From Loripinus fragilis (lineage: Eukaryota > Mollusca > Bivalvia > Lucinida > Lucinidae), in NCBI GenBank assembly GCA_964019695.1, contig OZ026530.1:27106108-27170107 (forward strand): 64,000 nucleotides of DNA, written 5' to 3'. The translations under genes were made by a program, and so were the position numbers. The notes beneath the pieces were generated by a model. That model was not told the DNA's origin. It saw only the letters and a program-made list of their open reading frames with translations, and ran no database searches. Positions 24,940 to 52,998 of this stretch are shown piece by piece (position 1 is the stretch's first letter; every line of letters starts with the position of its first letter).

Positions 24940-25179
24940 TTGAGCCGCGGCAGGAGATTTCCAACAATAATGTATGTGCGACCAGCAAGGCCTCAGATCA
25001 GCCTGCGCACACGCGCAGTCTGATCAGAGCCTGTGCTAGTCGCCTGAATATTCTATGAGTGTTAAGCTTCTGACTGAACATCATTTAGAGTTTCTAAGCT
25101 TAAAGGGATGCTACACAGGCTTGTCTGAGTCTACACTTGTCAAAATGCCACATTGTTAGAAATCACATGTCATGGCTCA
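24940..25179. mobile_element. Hairpin family B copy 1
   Basis: Ends tgagccgcggcaggagattt and aatcacatgtcatggctca are inverted. The inner stem is cagatcagcctgcgca / tgcgcagtctgatcag-like, and the element carries the shared phrases gcgaccagcaa and gagtttctaagctta. Related copies: 37634-37848, 46157-46394, 46991-47229. Confidence 0.75.
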
Positions 25180-25234
25180 TTTATATTATACAATTAACGC
25201 TGTACTTTCATAATTTATAAAATAAGAAATAGAA

Positions 25235-25385
25235 ATATTACCCATTTAAGCCATATGAAATTTCCCACTCTTATCAGTTGGTACTGTCCATTTCTGATCC
25301 AAGGGTTGTATGATGGTATTTATAATTTTATTCAGACTTTAATAGAACATTTTATAAGAAACCGTGTAGACCCTGATCAGCGCCG
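25235..25385 (+). repeat. Hairpin family H copy
   Basis: Contains acccatttaagccatatgaa, atttcccactcttatcagtt, aagggttgtatgatggtatt and accgtgtagaccctgatcag. The right half of the stem is missing. Confidence 0.6.
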
Positions 25386-25779
25386 AAGAACAAAGTTTAA
25401 CTGAGCTAATGTTTGAGCAGTAAATATATTCTAGTAGTAATTGACAAGTTCACAGTTTTTACACCAATAACAGACCCCGCCAATCGTCGCCAATTTTAGC
25501 ATTCAATAATTGGTAGTTATTTAACTCTTTGTATGCTGGGTAATCTTGTTATCTGCTGTTCCTTTTTAAATGGGCATTTAAAACAATATTTCAAAATCTT
25601 TTTTGCCTTTAATACATTAATACCAACACAGTGTCAAAATTTCTCTACTCAAACAGTATGTATTCAGATCAGTTCGACGCTTTTCGGGCCTGATCTAGAT
25701 CGACACTATAAGTACCAAAATTATCGCTACTAGCTCGGGTCCGAGCCATTAGCAAGTGAAGAATTTCAACCGATTAAGG

Positions 25780-25910
25780 TTAATATATTTCCCGCTCTTG
25801 TCATTTGGGCCAGTCCATTCTGTATTAAGTTGGGTGGTATTCTTTTTATTTAATTTTTAATGGAATATTCTTAATGCAAACAGTGCGTACCCTGATCAGA
25901 CGCAACTTTA
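25780..25910 (+). repeat. Hairpin family H copy, truncated at an (AAAT)n run
   Basis: Contains ttcccgctcttgtcatttgg and cagtgcgtaccctgatcaga, and stops against an (AAAT)n microsatellite at 25914-25965. Confidence 0.6.
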
Positions 25911-25913
25911 TAG

Positions 25914-25915
25914 AA

Positions 25916-25962
<47 letters not shown>

Positions 25963-25965
25963 ATA
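25914..25965. repeat. (AAAT)n microsatellite
   Basis: About 13 pure AAAT units. To its right, on the minus strand, a short open frame (25908-26099) carries a possible donor near 26034; it is too weak to call a gene. Confidence 0.9.
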
Positions 25966-26479
25966 CTTTCAAAAAAGCTAAGATATAGACGCGCGATAGC
26001 TAAAGTGTATGTGTGGTCAATACCTGTTGTTACCTTATATACTGTTTCTAAAAATAGATTATACCTCCGTAATGCGTGGATAGCTTGTGGAAAAGTCAAA
26101 GGGGTTGTACCAGGAAATTTTCAAAAGGCTACATCAAATCTTATTTTAATTGTATGAAAATTATACCAATTTGTTCGCAATTGAACTGAGCACAGTGCAC
26201 CGCTTGCACAGAGAAAATATATTGAATACTTTAAAAACTATGACCGAATATCTACCAATGAGCAGATCTTAAAAAGCCTGCTTTACTATATAATTTAATC
26301 ATTCTTAGGGTTCTATCAAAAACCATCAAAAAAGACGAAGAGTTTGCAGAGGGAAATTCATAAAAAATATACCAGAATAATTGTGAGATATTTAGGTAAA
26401 ACATTTGTTTGCACAGGAATTTTGCTTTTATAATTTCAAAAGATATAGTATAAAAACTAGCACCTTCCATTGTAATTCC

Positions 26480-27086
26480 CTATTACCGCTTCAGCGCATC
26501 GCAGCTACCTGGATGTCCGTTAAAGTCCCGTATGGGGATACATTTGTCATTCTAACAGAGGTGCATATTGAACTCATTTATCGCATCCATTTGATAATTG
26601 AACCTGGCCCTTCGACCCAATTCACCCTAAACGTGTTCTATGGGGTTCATGACTGGGGATAAAGCTGGCCAAGGCAAGACGTTGACTGTATTATGAGCAT
26701 GGCATTGTGTGGTTATTTACGCGTTGTGTGATGTCTAGCATTGTCATGCTGGAAAATATCAAGTCCGTTAATTTGCATGAAATGATTAAGAATCTTTTGT
26801 GCATGAACCCCGTTAACGCCGAGCAAATGGTTGCTGGTTTAAAACGACTATATGAGTGAGTTAACGTGTTAACGAGACAAGGACGTAACGTTGTCACACT
26901 TGCGCGACCAGGTCTTGTACGAACTCTGACAGACCCAGAACTGTTGTACCGGTTCATAAGATTATAAATAGTCTGTCTAGAGCAGCAAAAATTATGCGCT
27001 ATATCATTTAGCGTAGATCCCGCCTTGAGCACGCCAATAACTTGGTTTCTTTGACCTTTTGAAAGACGTACCGTCACTAAATGCAA
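26480..27086 (-). pseudogene. Tc1/mariner transposase pseudogene
   Basis: The N-terminal part (27086 downward) reads R-L-S-K-G-Q-R-N-Q-V-I-G-V-L-K-A-G-S, an HTH with S-R-Q-T-I-Y-N-L-M-N-R-Y, then R-T-R-P-G-R, as in Tc1-like transposases. Next comes a fragment F-K-P-A-T-I-C-S-A-L-T-G-F, after which the frame shifts. Pieces of the catalytic half follow in other frames: F-Q-H-D-N-A-R-H-H-T near 26745 and I-E-H-V..E-L-G-R-R-A-R near 26620. The central part is missing and stops interrupt the rest, so no active protein is made. No terminal inverted repeats were located. Confidence 0.8.
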
Positions 27087-27472
27087 GCGTTTTGTAACAA
27101 TAAGTTATTTTTTTATTATCAGTTCTCAGCTGCAAATGATTTCTTGCCTGTTTTAAAGCTGTTAGTGAACCACCTGTTCCTGAGCCCGTACAACGTAAGG
27201 AACACGTTTTTCAGGCGTTGACGCTTGAATAGACCGGGGATTTGAATAAAACTTGCATAATCGTTATCTGCGAAGAAATATCGATGATAATCATGCGTAA
27301 ATCTTACACCATATATATTCTAACAAAACAGCTATTCAAAGAAATAAAGTGTAAAGTTTTCATTTTGGGTCGGTGTATGGCAAAAATTGATCGTCTTCTG
27401 CTGCCGTGATTTCCGTTTTGAAGAATTTGACAAACGGAGTAAATAGTTATTATTGTTTTAACAAAATGTAAG

Positions 27473-28280
27473 TGAATATGATCAGGTAAGACCACAATCG
27501 CACACTGCAGTCCAACTCAGGGCAACGCGAGGATGAGACACATAACACTAACAGTCACAAGTAAAGAAACCTTCTCTCTCTTCCACAGCAAAAACCTAGA
27601 AAGTACACTAAGTATTACTTGACTTTTCGCTTACTGTAAAGGCGGCGCCTCATGAATGCGTAATTCGGACTTTTTTTTTTATTAGTCAACCTTAAGCATA
27701 GGTAAAAGCTGAAAGGAGGCGTGGTTTTATTTAAAAGTAACTGTATCATCTTGTGCCACAACCTCAGTCATTATTTAGTCCTTAAAACGTCAGCAAAATA
27801 ACTGCATCTGAAAATGTCTATTGAACATAAGCAGGGAGGCAAACATTGTAGACCCAGATTAGACTGCTCCTCCTACAGGAGCAGTCTGATCTGGATTCAC
27901 ACTGTTTATCTTTGAGGCTTCAAATAGTTTAGTGGACGACAAAAACATACATTCTGTGATTATGTGCTTTAAGGGTTAATAAATGTGAGTTCAGTGTGTA
28001 TACGGTTAGGATTTTCATGAAATGCATGCACAATTGCGCGGCTCAAAAAGCTTATTAACTCTTTACCAAATTATAAATAGAACCTGATTTCCCTTCCTTA
28101 GCAGATGAAATAGCCGAACTACACCCAGATATGAATATTAAAGTTGCCGCCTTTACAGTAAGCGAAAAGTCAAGTAATACTGCATAACAAAACGAGGACC
28201 AACGACAGAACTCCCACAATGAGAACAGCAATAAACAATAACTCAACAACAACAGGACCACATGGTTTCTCATGACATGC
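27473..28280 (+). repeat. Dispersed repeat A, copy 3, split by a MITE
   Basis: Left part 27473-27614 (gtaagtgaatatgatcaggt ... cactaagta) and right part 28178-28280 (tactgcataacaaaac ... actcaacaacaacag) join seamlessly once the 563-bp element and one TA are removed. The product matches cactaagtattgcataacaa in copy 4. Confidence 0.85.
27615..28177. mobile_element. 563-bp MITE with perfect 32-bp TIRs and TA target duplication
   Basis: The 32 bases at 27615-27646 (TTACTTGACTTTTCGCTTAC...) are the exact reverse complement of 28146-28177. TA flanks both sides (27613-27614 and 28178-28179). The host repeat A is continuous across the site. A TA duplication points to Tc1/mariner-type mobilisation. 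The interior has no transposase but holds a GATCAGACTGC-type hairpin at about 27850-27900. Confidence 0.9.
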
Positions 28281-28624
28281 CTTACTCACGATTTTACTAA
28301 GGAAAGATAATATAAAAATATGGCCCGTCGTAGAATAACCTGACTTTGGGGTTTCCGACTGGGTATGCCTCAAACCAGCCTGCTCAGCTACAGAGACTAG
28401 ATAGAGTGTTGAAATATTGCAACAGGCAAGTTTAGACATTATTATTTTTTAATAAGCACATAACAAAGAATCTGATCAGACTGCGCGGATGCGCAAGCTT
28501 GTCCGTGCCTTTGTTGTTCGCATGCAACAAGGTTAGGTTTTCTCGCGACGTGGCCCATATCGGTGGATCCCGGCAGAGGGGTTTCGCAGGAACCGGGCCC
28601 CTCCCCACCCCATATCATATGAAA

Positions 28625-28678
28625 ATGAAATAATTTGGTCTCACTGAGACCAAATTAACTGAGACCAAATTATTCCAA
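28625..28678. repeat. Short palindrome of tttggtctcactgagaccaaa type
   Basis: Perfect inverted repeat tttggtct / agaccaaa around cactg, followed by one further agaccaaatt copy. Next to it (28440-28580) is a hairpin cluster, gatcagactgcgc...gcgcaagcttgtc, related to sequence at 48410-48670. Confidence 0.5.
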
Positions 28679-28975
28679 TTACATGGGGTATTTAAGAAAA
28701 ATTAGATAAAATCAGCAAAGCGAACCCCAATACCTTTATAAAATATGAACCCTCATTCGAGAAATCCTGAATCCGCAGTAACAGTATTGCAATTCAAGCA
28801 ACTTATTAGTTAATATAGGACATAAAGAACTGAGAATACACAAACTTTTTTCATGTAATTATTAATTGTATTTTATTAACAAACAACAGTGACGATAGTT
28901 CAGTGGCGGCTATTTGCATGTTTCTGAGCGTTTCGCCGTCTTTGAAAAAAGGAACAATATTCAAGAAACGCTGTA

Positions 28976-29131
28976 AACTCGGAAATTTCACGAGAGTCTT
29001 ATTTTCGCGAATGACGTTAAAAGATAACATTATGTTTGCGATGTTAAAAATTCGTGACTGGAGCATGATTTGCCTACATAAGTTTTCGCCATTTCGCGAA
29101 AATAAAACACTCGCGAACATTTCTGAATTTA
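28976..29131. mobile_element. MITE with TTCGCGAAAATAAAA-rich inverted ends, copy 1
   Basis: The left end (actcggaaatttcacgagag then cttattttcgcg) is inverted at the right end (cgcgaaaataaaacactcgc then gaacatttctgaattt). A second copy is at 47774-47963. Confidence 0.65.
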
Positions 29132-29261
29132 CAGTAGACATTTAATACAGTTACATGACATATGTAAATGTTTGAAATGGTTTACATTTGATAGAGATAC
29201 CTATAAATGTTTCAGTTTAGTGATGCTGCATAGACGAAAAAATGCGTACTAACGAGTTAAC

Positions 29262-29440
29262 CCACTTGAGCCAAATGAAACTTCCCATATTTACCATCTG
29301 GACGAGTTCACTTCCAATTTAAGGTTGTGGTTGGTATCTAATTCAAATGTCGAAAGAACATTCTGATCGGATGACTCCACATTTATGGCGTCTGATCTGT
29401 TTGTCTTTGTCCCATAAAAGGACGTCAGGTTTATGGGTTA
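29262..29440 (+). repeat. Hairpin family H copy, followed by a partial second copy
   Basis: Contains aacccacttgagccaaatga, cgaaagaacattctgatcgg and gcgtctgatctgtttgtctt, then a second shorter hairpin piece at 29440-29525 (cagacccagatcaggcagct...ctgcccgatcag). Confidence 0.65.
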
Positions 29441-30094
29441 ACCCATTTTGACACTTTTGCAAACAGAACAGACCCAGATCAGGCAGCTCTTTTAACAACT
29501 GCCCGATCAGTGCCTACTCGTTTTCTTATAAAAATATGATTGGATATGATCCTACACTAGTGGACCTGGCAGGTAATTTATTTGTTCTAAGTTTATTTAT
29601 ACACATGTAATTATTTATAGTGGGTGGAGCTTAGCATGAATATTCATGAAGGAAAGGTTTGAGCAAATACATGTCTAGGCAAGCCATATAATGGTCACTT
29701 AAAAGTTGGACTATGGAGTAGCCTGCGTAACTATAATAGTAAGAGTATATGTGGTGGTGTTTGCCACTTACTGTCGAAAGTATAGACATCTAGACCGACT
29801 TCCACCCATGATCATCATACATTATTTATTGTAAGTTTATATAAGTTTTTTTTGTGTCTATAAGAACTCAACATTTCGCATTTGTAGTTAACAAAGCTTA
29901 AATCCTTTTGATTTTGCGTAGTCAAAGGTTACAAGATTTTCTGTCTAAGATTACAAACTTTTTTGAATATTTGTATTTGTAATTTATTTAGTTGTGATGT
30001 TTACAAAGCTTTTCAGAATTTTATTTTCTCTGGGTTAAATCAGTCGAAATTGACGCCAGCATCCACAAATGGCAGTAATGTGCTCACACATTTA

Positions 30095-30520
30095 AGCCAA
30101 ATTGGCTGTCCCCTTCTAATAAATCTGATGGCTCAATTCTAAATTATAGGGAGCGCAGTGGCTCAGTGGCAGAGTGCTTGACCCGAGACCGAAGGGCCGC
30201 GGGTTCGAGCCTCACCGGCGTCACTGTGTAGTGGTCCTTTAGCAAGACACATTTATCCTAGCTTAGTACTGGTTCAACCCAGGAAGATCTGTCCCTGCAT
30301 AACTGAAAGATTGTTGATGGGACGTGAAGAATCAAATCAAACAAAACAAAAACAAATTCTAATTATAGGGTTGATGGGTGTTATTTTTCAAATTTCAATA
30401 TAACATTCAGTAAGCAAACAAAAAAGACCTGATCAGACACCGCATTTTGCGCATCTGATCTGGTTCTTCAATGTTTGTCTATGTCCCATAAAAAGGACAC
30501 CATGCGTATAGGGTAAAGTC
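30095..30520 (+). repeat. Hairpin family H copy, split by a SINE
   Basis: Left part 30095-30149 and right part 30356-30520 (agggttgatgggtgttattt ... gcgcatctgatctggttctt) form one family H copy interrupted by the SINE at 30150-30355. Confidence 0.7.
30150..30355 (+). mobile_element. Full-length tRNA-derived SINE with target-site duplication
   Basis: The head resembles a tRNA gene: A box tggctcagtggcagag, B box ggttcgagcct. It is followed by a conserved body (agcaagacacatttatccta, ggttcaacccaggaagat) and an end ttgttgatgggacgtgaag before a short A-rich tail. Flanks attctaaattatag (30136-30149) and attctaattatag (30356-30368) are a target duplication with one base difference. It is not a functional tRNA gene. 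Confidence 0.85.
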
Positions 30521-30617
30521 GAGTAAATTCGGACATCAGGTAAATTTAGACACACATTTGCAAACATTTGCTCCTTGTGAGCCGTCTCATCAGGATTTTC
30601 ATTGTTTGCTTAGTTAT

Positions 30618-30630
30618 TTTATTTTTTATT
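30618..30630 (-). terminator. Candidate polyadenylation signals of the secreted protein gene
   Basis: Two overlapping-neighbour AATAAA hexamers on the minus strand (30623-30618 and 30630-30625) lie about 370 bases past the stop codon. No AATAAA is seen between them and the stop. Their use is inferred only. Confidence 0.35.
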
Positions 30631-31002
30631 CCAATATTTGAAATATAAAACAAATAAGGCCCCTGTCCGAATTTAGCTGTCTGTCCAAGTATACCCGACT
30701 TTACCCTATATGGATTAATACTCAATATAACTGAGTGCACGTTTCTATCTATTTTCTTAACTTTCCGTTTTTAAGGAACAGTTGCGAACAGCATGTTTCG
30801 CGTTTCAAATTGGAAAAGCATATTGTTCAATGTTCAGGGTTGTTCGTTGATTTTTTCAAATGAGTTTGATGCTTGGTGTATAGTGTTTGCTTCTGTTTGC
30901 CACTGTCCAATTTGAGGATCGCCAGGAAAAAAGAAATGATTCCGGTTATTTCCAGATTGTGTATTAGAAGCTTTTTCCCAAAATATATAAGGTAAAATTA
31001 GG

Positions 31003-48933
<17,931 letters not shown>

Positions 48934-49454
48934 TTTGTCACTAGATAGTAATTTAACAAGTTTTGAGTTGATTTTAAAAACGTTTAACCTTTATTCTGAA
49001 CTGATTTGTAGATTCACATCATCACAGTAAATGCAGTAAAAAAACTAAACACACGTTCACATTATTCCAAATAAATAAAATTAATTAAGCAAATTAATGT
49101 TTATGGTAACGCTTCCTTCACAAAAACACGTTAAAGAAGCACAGTGATGTTATTCTTCGAAGTCCAAGTGAAGAGATGTGCTCTGTTAAAAGTACTTGTG
49201 GATGTGATCAGCATATTTTGTCGCCACCGTCTATTATAGGTAGAAAAGTTAGGTAATAAATCTTCGAGGTGTCTTCAATCACGTAATTAATTCCTGCTGC
49301 CTTTACTAATATAATTTTATGATAAATCACAACAATGACAACTTTGGGAAGGTAAAATAGCCGTCTCATTAGAAAACTGTACTGTTTGCCCTCCGCTAAC
49401 TGACATGAGGCAGTATATGAGGTTTTTGTACGTAAAGAAACTTCTATTTGCAAA

Positions 49455-49570
49455 CAGTGGAGAACCTGATCTGACGCCGCGTTTTGCGGCGTCTGATCTG
49501 GTTTTGCACTGTTTGTCGCTGTCCCACAAAAAGGACGCTAGGCATACATAGGCTAAAATGGATTGACTCA
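49455..49570 (-). repeat. Hairpin family H copy with intact stem
   Basis: The best stem of the family: cctgatctgacgccgcg / cgcggcgtctgatctgg-like around ttttg (49467-49501), flanked by aacagtggag and tgcactgtttg, which also pair. Confidence 0.8.
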
Positions 49571-49835
49571 AATAGTTGATTGAGCTGGCTCTCTAAAATG
49601 TATCAATGCGCAAACGTCTAATCAACGATGTTGGGTCGCCTTCATGATAAGAACGGTCACTAGAGTGTGATTAAAACAGATTGACTCCCTACGAATACAT
49701 GTCCCAGCAAACAGCATTTATCTTTATAGAATGTCTTAAAAGAATAGATTTGCGTGAAGGATGTCAATTTTGCGCCACGCGGCTGGTCACTCGGGTGACA
49801 GGCTGCAGCCAAGCAGTCTGCTTCTAACAATTCGC

Positions 49836-49843
49836 TTATATAA
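49836..49843 (-). promoter_or_regulatory. Possible TATA box 0.9 kb upstream of the secreted protein ATG
   Basis: TTATATAA inside the palindrome GCTTATATAAGC. If used on the minus strand, transcription would start near 49810 and need a 5' UTR intron ending at the acceptor before 48940. I found no clear donor for such an intron, so this is a weak candidate. Confidence 0.15.
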
Positions 49844-49971
49844 GCAAGCTATTGTGTCTGGTCAACGCAAAAATTCAAGTTATTTAGCCGTATAACCAGG
49901 GATGCAGTGGTACACGCAGTCAATATGATCCATCAAAGTTGATCAGACATTGATTCAATCGAGTGTTACTG

Positions 49972-50130
49972 TTATGAACGGAAAGATTTGAGCTCATAGC
50001 ATTTTGGCCTGCCATTTGGATAGTTTGGTCTATTATTTTCATGCACATGAAGTATGAGCTCAGATGCCTTTTCCAAGTCCCTATGTTCCAATATAAGATT
50101 GTTTTTGATCAACAACTGGTAAAGTGACAT
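49972..50130 (-). CDS. Open frame of 52 codons, probable 3' end of a fragmentary gene
   Basis: ATG at 50130 opens M-S-L-Y-Q-L-L-I-K-N-N-L-I-L-E-H-R-D-L-E, then K-A-S-E-L-I-L-H-V-H-E-N-N-R-P-N-Y and ends K-S-F-R-S before TAA at 49974-49972. Its composition is strongly protein-like. It lies one frame off the end of the exon at 50143-50328, only 13 bases away, too close for a normal intron. A possible acceptor (ctttaccag) follows the fourth codon. Read-through after a single-base shift would fuse the two. I do not recognise it. Confidence 0.4.
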   Translation of the reverse strand: MSLYQLLIKNNLILEHRDLEKASELILHVHENNRPNYPNGRPKCYELKSFRS

Positions 50131-50142
50131 CTCATTAATTAC

Positions 50143-50846
50143 CTGTCCCGTTGATTAGCGAAGATGATGATGAATTATAATGCGTGATTCTACCAGTTTG
50201 ATTCTTAAGATGATGTTGGATTAAGTATAACGGACCCTGGTCATTGCGTTCCCACGTTATATGAAAATAGTGACCATCACCTAGCCAGCCATCGGAAGCG
50301 CACATGTGAGTCTCCACCTCTGCCCAGTCTTGTCAATGCCTTTGCTGTATGTGTACACGAAGTGTGGAAGATAAAGGTCTTGTCAAAATTTTAACATGCC
50401 AAACTGAGCAGCTTTAAAGAATAACTTAACTTGGGGCAGAATAATTGTCAGACTCGCGTGACATACAATTCCACCGATCACATGAGGATTAAATGCGTGA
50501 AAACCAACAAATGTCAGATGCACCCATTTCCCAACTGATGAGAGTCTTTGGTATCAAATGTATGCGTTCCGAGGACCAAAATTTTGTCGCTGTTTCGTCA
50601 ATGGCATTTTTCTTTTTGTCGTGCATCGGCTCATAATCCTTATATCATAACAGAATCACTGCTTTGTGACGACATGATGTCAGTTTAAAATATTGCTAGA
50701 AAACGGGGTCAACCTCATTCTTAGTTCTGTCTTGAAGTGGAGTGAAACAAACTCACCAAGGCGTAATAAAACCTGGTACAATTGTGAATTACGAGCTCTT
50801 ACACTAATTACATGCCATAACACATAGTCACTGACAGAGATTTTCC
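50143..50846 (-). CDS. Two phase-compatible exons of an unrecognised secreted-like gene
   Basis: Exon 50846-50757 has a strong acceptor (aattttattcacag) and donor gtgagtttg. It is 90 nt, phase 1-1, coding K-I-S-V-S-D-Y-V-L-W-H-V-I-S-V-R-A-R-N-S and on to V-L-L-R-L. Exon 50328-50143 (or 50319-50143 with the later acceptor) is phase 1-1 with donor gtaatta, coding W-A-E-V-E-T-H-M-C-A-S-D-G-W-L-G-D-G-H-Y, then F-H-I-T-W-E-R-N-D-Q and an N/S-rich end. The phrase D-W-x4-x-H-M-C recurs in the upstream open frame at 51025-51160 (D-W-F-T-L-K-A-H-M-C), suggesting a repeated domain or a duplicated exon. No family recognised. Confidence 0.5.
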
Positions 50847-51024
50847 CTGTGAATAAAATTATCTTTCTTTATGATCTATTACCTAACCAATAAAAACTTC
50901 ATCTTGTAAAGTTGGGAAGCCGAGAAAGAACGAATGAATTATTCAACATATAAAGTATTGTCATGTTTAGATTATTAGGTCATGTACGTATGCAAAGAGT
51001 TCTTGCATTTAATACAGATTGTAC

Positions 51025-51239
51025 CTGAAAGCACATGTGTGCTTTCAGTGTAAACCAATCTTGGTAGTAGTTATTCAGCTTTTTACTCGTCAATTTTGGG
51101 TCGTAATTTAAATGGATGTCACGGAGTACACAATATTTGAACATGACTATGCTTATTTCAAAGCACATGTATAGTTCTGGTATAAGCCAGTATTGTCAGT
51201 ATGTATTGACGTATACCTTCCATTGCTTTTGGGGTCACA
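51025..51239 (-). pseudogene. Upstream coding pieces in two frames
   Basis: Two protein-like frames overlap here. 51239-51153 reads C-D-P-K-S-N-G-R-Y-T-S-I-H-T-D-N-T-G-L-Y, then Q-N-Y-T-C-A-L-K and a stop. 51168-51025 reads F-K-Y-C-V-L-R-D-I-H-L-N-Y-D-P-K-L-T-S-K and on to A-H-M-C-F-Q, ending at donor gtacaatc. They can be joined through a 65-base intron or a frame shift. The donor leaves phase 0, while the exon at 50846 needs phase 1. Such mismatches suggest a decaying gene, though an exon I missed could explain them. Confidence 0.35.
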
Positions 51240-52084
51240 GCCGGTGGATAAGCGCAGAACGAAGAACGCAAACTAATTTTAGAGCTATACTAAGAGTTTA
51301 CTTGCCTCTTTCGAAAACAGTTTATGTTCACAAGTGATGCACCTAGTATACAGCAAGCTAAATTACTTGGAAAACAGAAATGATCAGCATATTTTTTTTC
51401 TTCAGCAGGACCAGTGGTTGTTCATGTTCTAATAGACATTCAACAAAAATAATAGCGCCTGTGATGCCAACAGGACTGCTATCAGCTTAAGGTATGTGTA
51501 CGCCATATGTTGTCATACGTACACAGGAATGCCCCAAATTTTATTGTTTTGGGCACAGCATCAAAGCTAGTCTTTTAACATTGGGTTTGTTGCATCTAAA
51601 TATTACCTTACACAATTTTAGGAAAAAATAATTATGAGACAGGACTGCTAGCAAGCAGGTCGAAATTTTGTTGCCTGTCGAAACTAAACTAGCCAATTCT
51701 GATTGGAAAACCATTAACTTAAAAACATTAACTGTGTGCGTAGCATTAAGACGTTAACTAAATAGCTAGTAAAGGTGTAGCTAGCTCCGAGTGACATTTA
51801 CCATAATATCAATGATACATGGACACTGCTATCAGCTTTTGCTGCTGAGACAATGTTACAACCGTACAAGTACACGTGAAGTAGGAAATGTTAGCAAAAC
51901 TGGTAGGTTTTCAAATCGTATTCTATGACATTGTTGTCACATAGATATACACAAACACCGGGGGAATAGGACAAGGAAACGCCACATCACAGATCACAGA
52001 CCAGCCGGAGGCACGAAGGTGCCTATATGAAGTAAAGTCAATCAGTAACCTTTATACATGTATATGTGTTTTAAAGGAATACGA

Positions 52085-52425
52085 AAGTTGCTAGTTTTGA
52101 ATTGCATTTAAGCCCCCCGGTGGCTTGGGCTGCTGTCCGTTCTAAGGCGGTGGTTCTGTTGGTGTTGACTTTATGTTTATTGTTACTCCCATTGTGGGAG
52201 TCTGTAATTGTTCTACGTATGTTTTGTTGTACGTTACTATATGTCCATTCTGGTATTGCAATCATCTTGATGGGGAAGAGAGAGCTGATTACCTTGCTTA
52301 ATTTGTCTTCCTGGTGTCTCGTGATGGTTGAGTGGCTCTTCCTCGCGGTGCCATGGGGCTGTCTGCAGTTTGTGATTGTGGTATTATCTGATCATACTCA
52401 CTTACTATTTTTGAACCTATTTTCT
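52085..52425 (-). repeat. Dispersed repeat A, copy 6 (inverted)
   Basis: Contains gttctaaggcggtggttctg, cccattgtgggagtctgtaa, tgcaatcatcttgatgggga, gtctgcagtttgtgattgtg and gatcatactcacttact. The 148-codon frame across it and the next hairpin is an artefact. Confidence 0.75.
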
Positions 52426-52482
52426 TCTCAAGCCTTTGAACGTTTGCTGACATATAGAAATGACACAGCTAGCATACAGTGT

Positions 52483-52533
52483 CGGGCCACCATCGACCCG
52501 CCAGCGAAACGCTGGCGGGTCGATGGTGGCCCG
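52483..52533. repeat. Hairpin family D copy 5, perfect 24-bp stem
   Basis: Arm 52483-52506 (CGGGCCACCATCGACCCGCC then AGCG) is the exact complement of 52510-52533, with an AAA loop. GC content is far above the surroundings. Confidence 0.9.
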
Positions 52534-52907
52534 CTTTTAGATGTTTGAGGGACATGATTCAAGTAGTTCGGTAGCCTTCTGTGTGGTAAAAACAGATTGC
52601 ATTTGTTATGTTATTGACAGCTCATCTTAAGATGTTTCAATATGATGAAATGCTTAATTGGTGCTTGTACTATTGCAATTAACAAATTAACATTTCTATA
52701 GCTAGGTGGCAACAAACTATGTGCATGAGTGATTTGTGATTTGCAAGCTTCAGCAGAATTTTACAGAAAAAATCGTAGTTTTATAAAGCCTTTAGCCTTT
52801 TTTGTTTATATAACTGTTTGACTATAACCGTTTAGTTTTCAAAAAATATTAGCTGAACAATGAGCACGTGGTATATTGCAAAACAAAGTTGTGTGTGCAT
52901 TCTTGAA

Positions 52908-52998
52908 TAGAGTGCATTTTGCACATTTTTGCATAAAATTAACCTATAGAGCGCATTTTGCACATTTTTGCATAAAATTAACCTATAGAGCGCATTTT
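52908..52998 (+). repeat. 39-bp tandem duplication, ~2.3 units
   Basis: Units start gagtgcattttgcacatttt / gagcgcattttgcacatttt / gagcgcatttta, each followed by tgcataaaattaacctata. Confidence 0.85.

Noticed and set aside
29770..29850. Minus-strand TATATAAA, then ATG and a donor gtaagtgg
   Set aside because: The ATG is only about 35 bases from the TATA-like site, the phase fits nothing found, and it may be chance.
30150..30240. tRNA gene
   Set aside because: A and B boxes are present, but the cloverleaf is not intact and the sequence continues into a SINE body with a target duplication.
52102..52548. 148-codon open frame on the plus strand
   Set aside because: It spans inverted repeat A and a perfect hairpin; both occur elsewhere as non-coding repeats.
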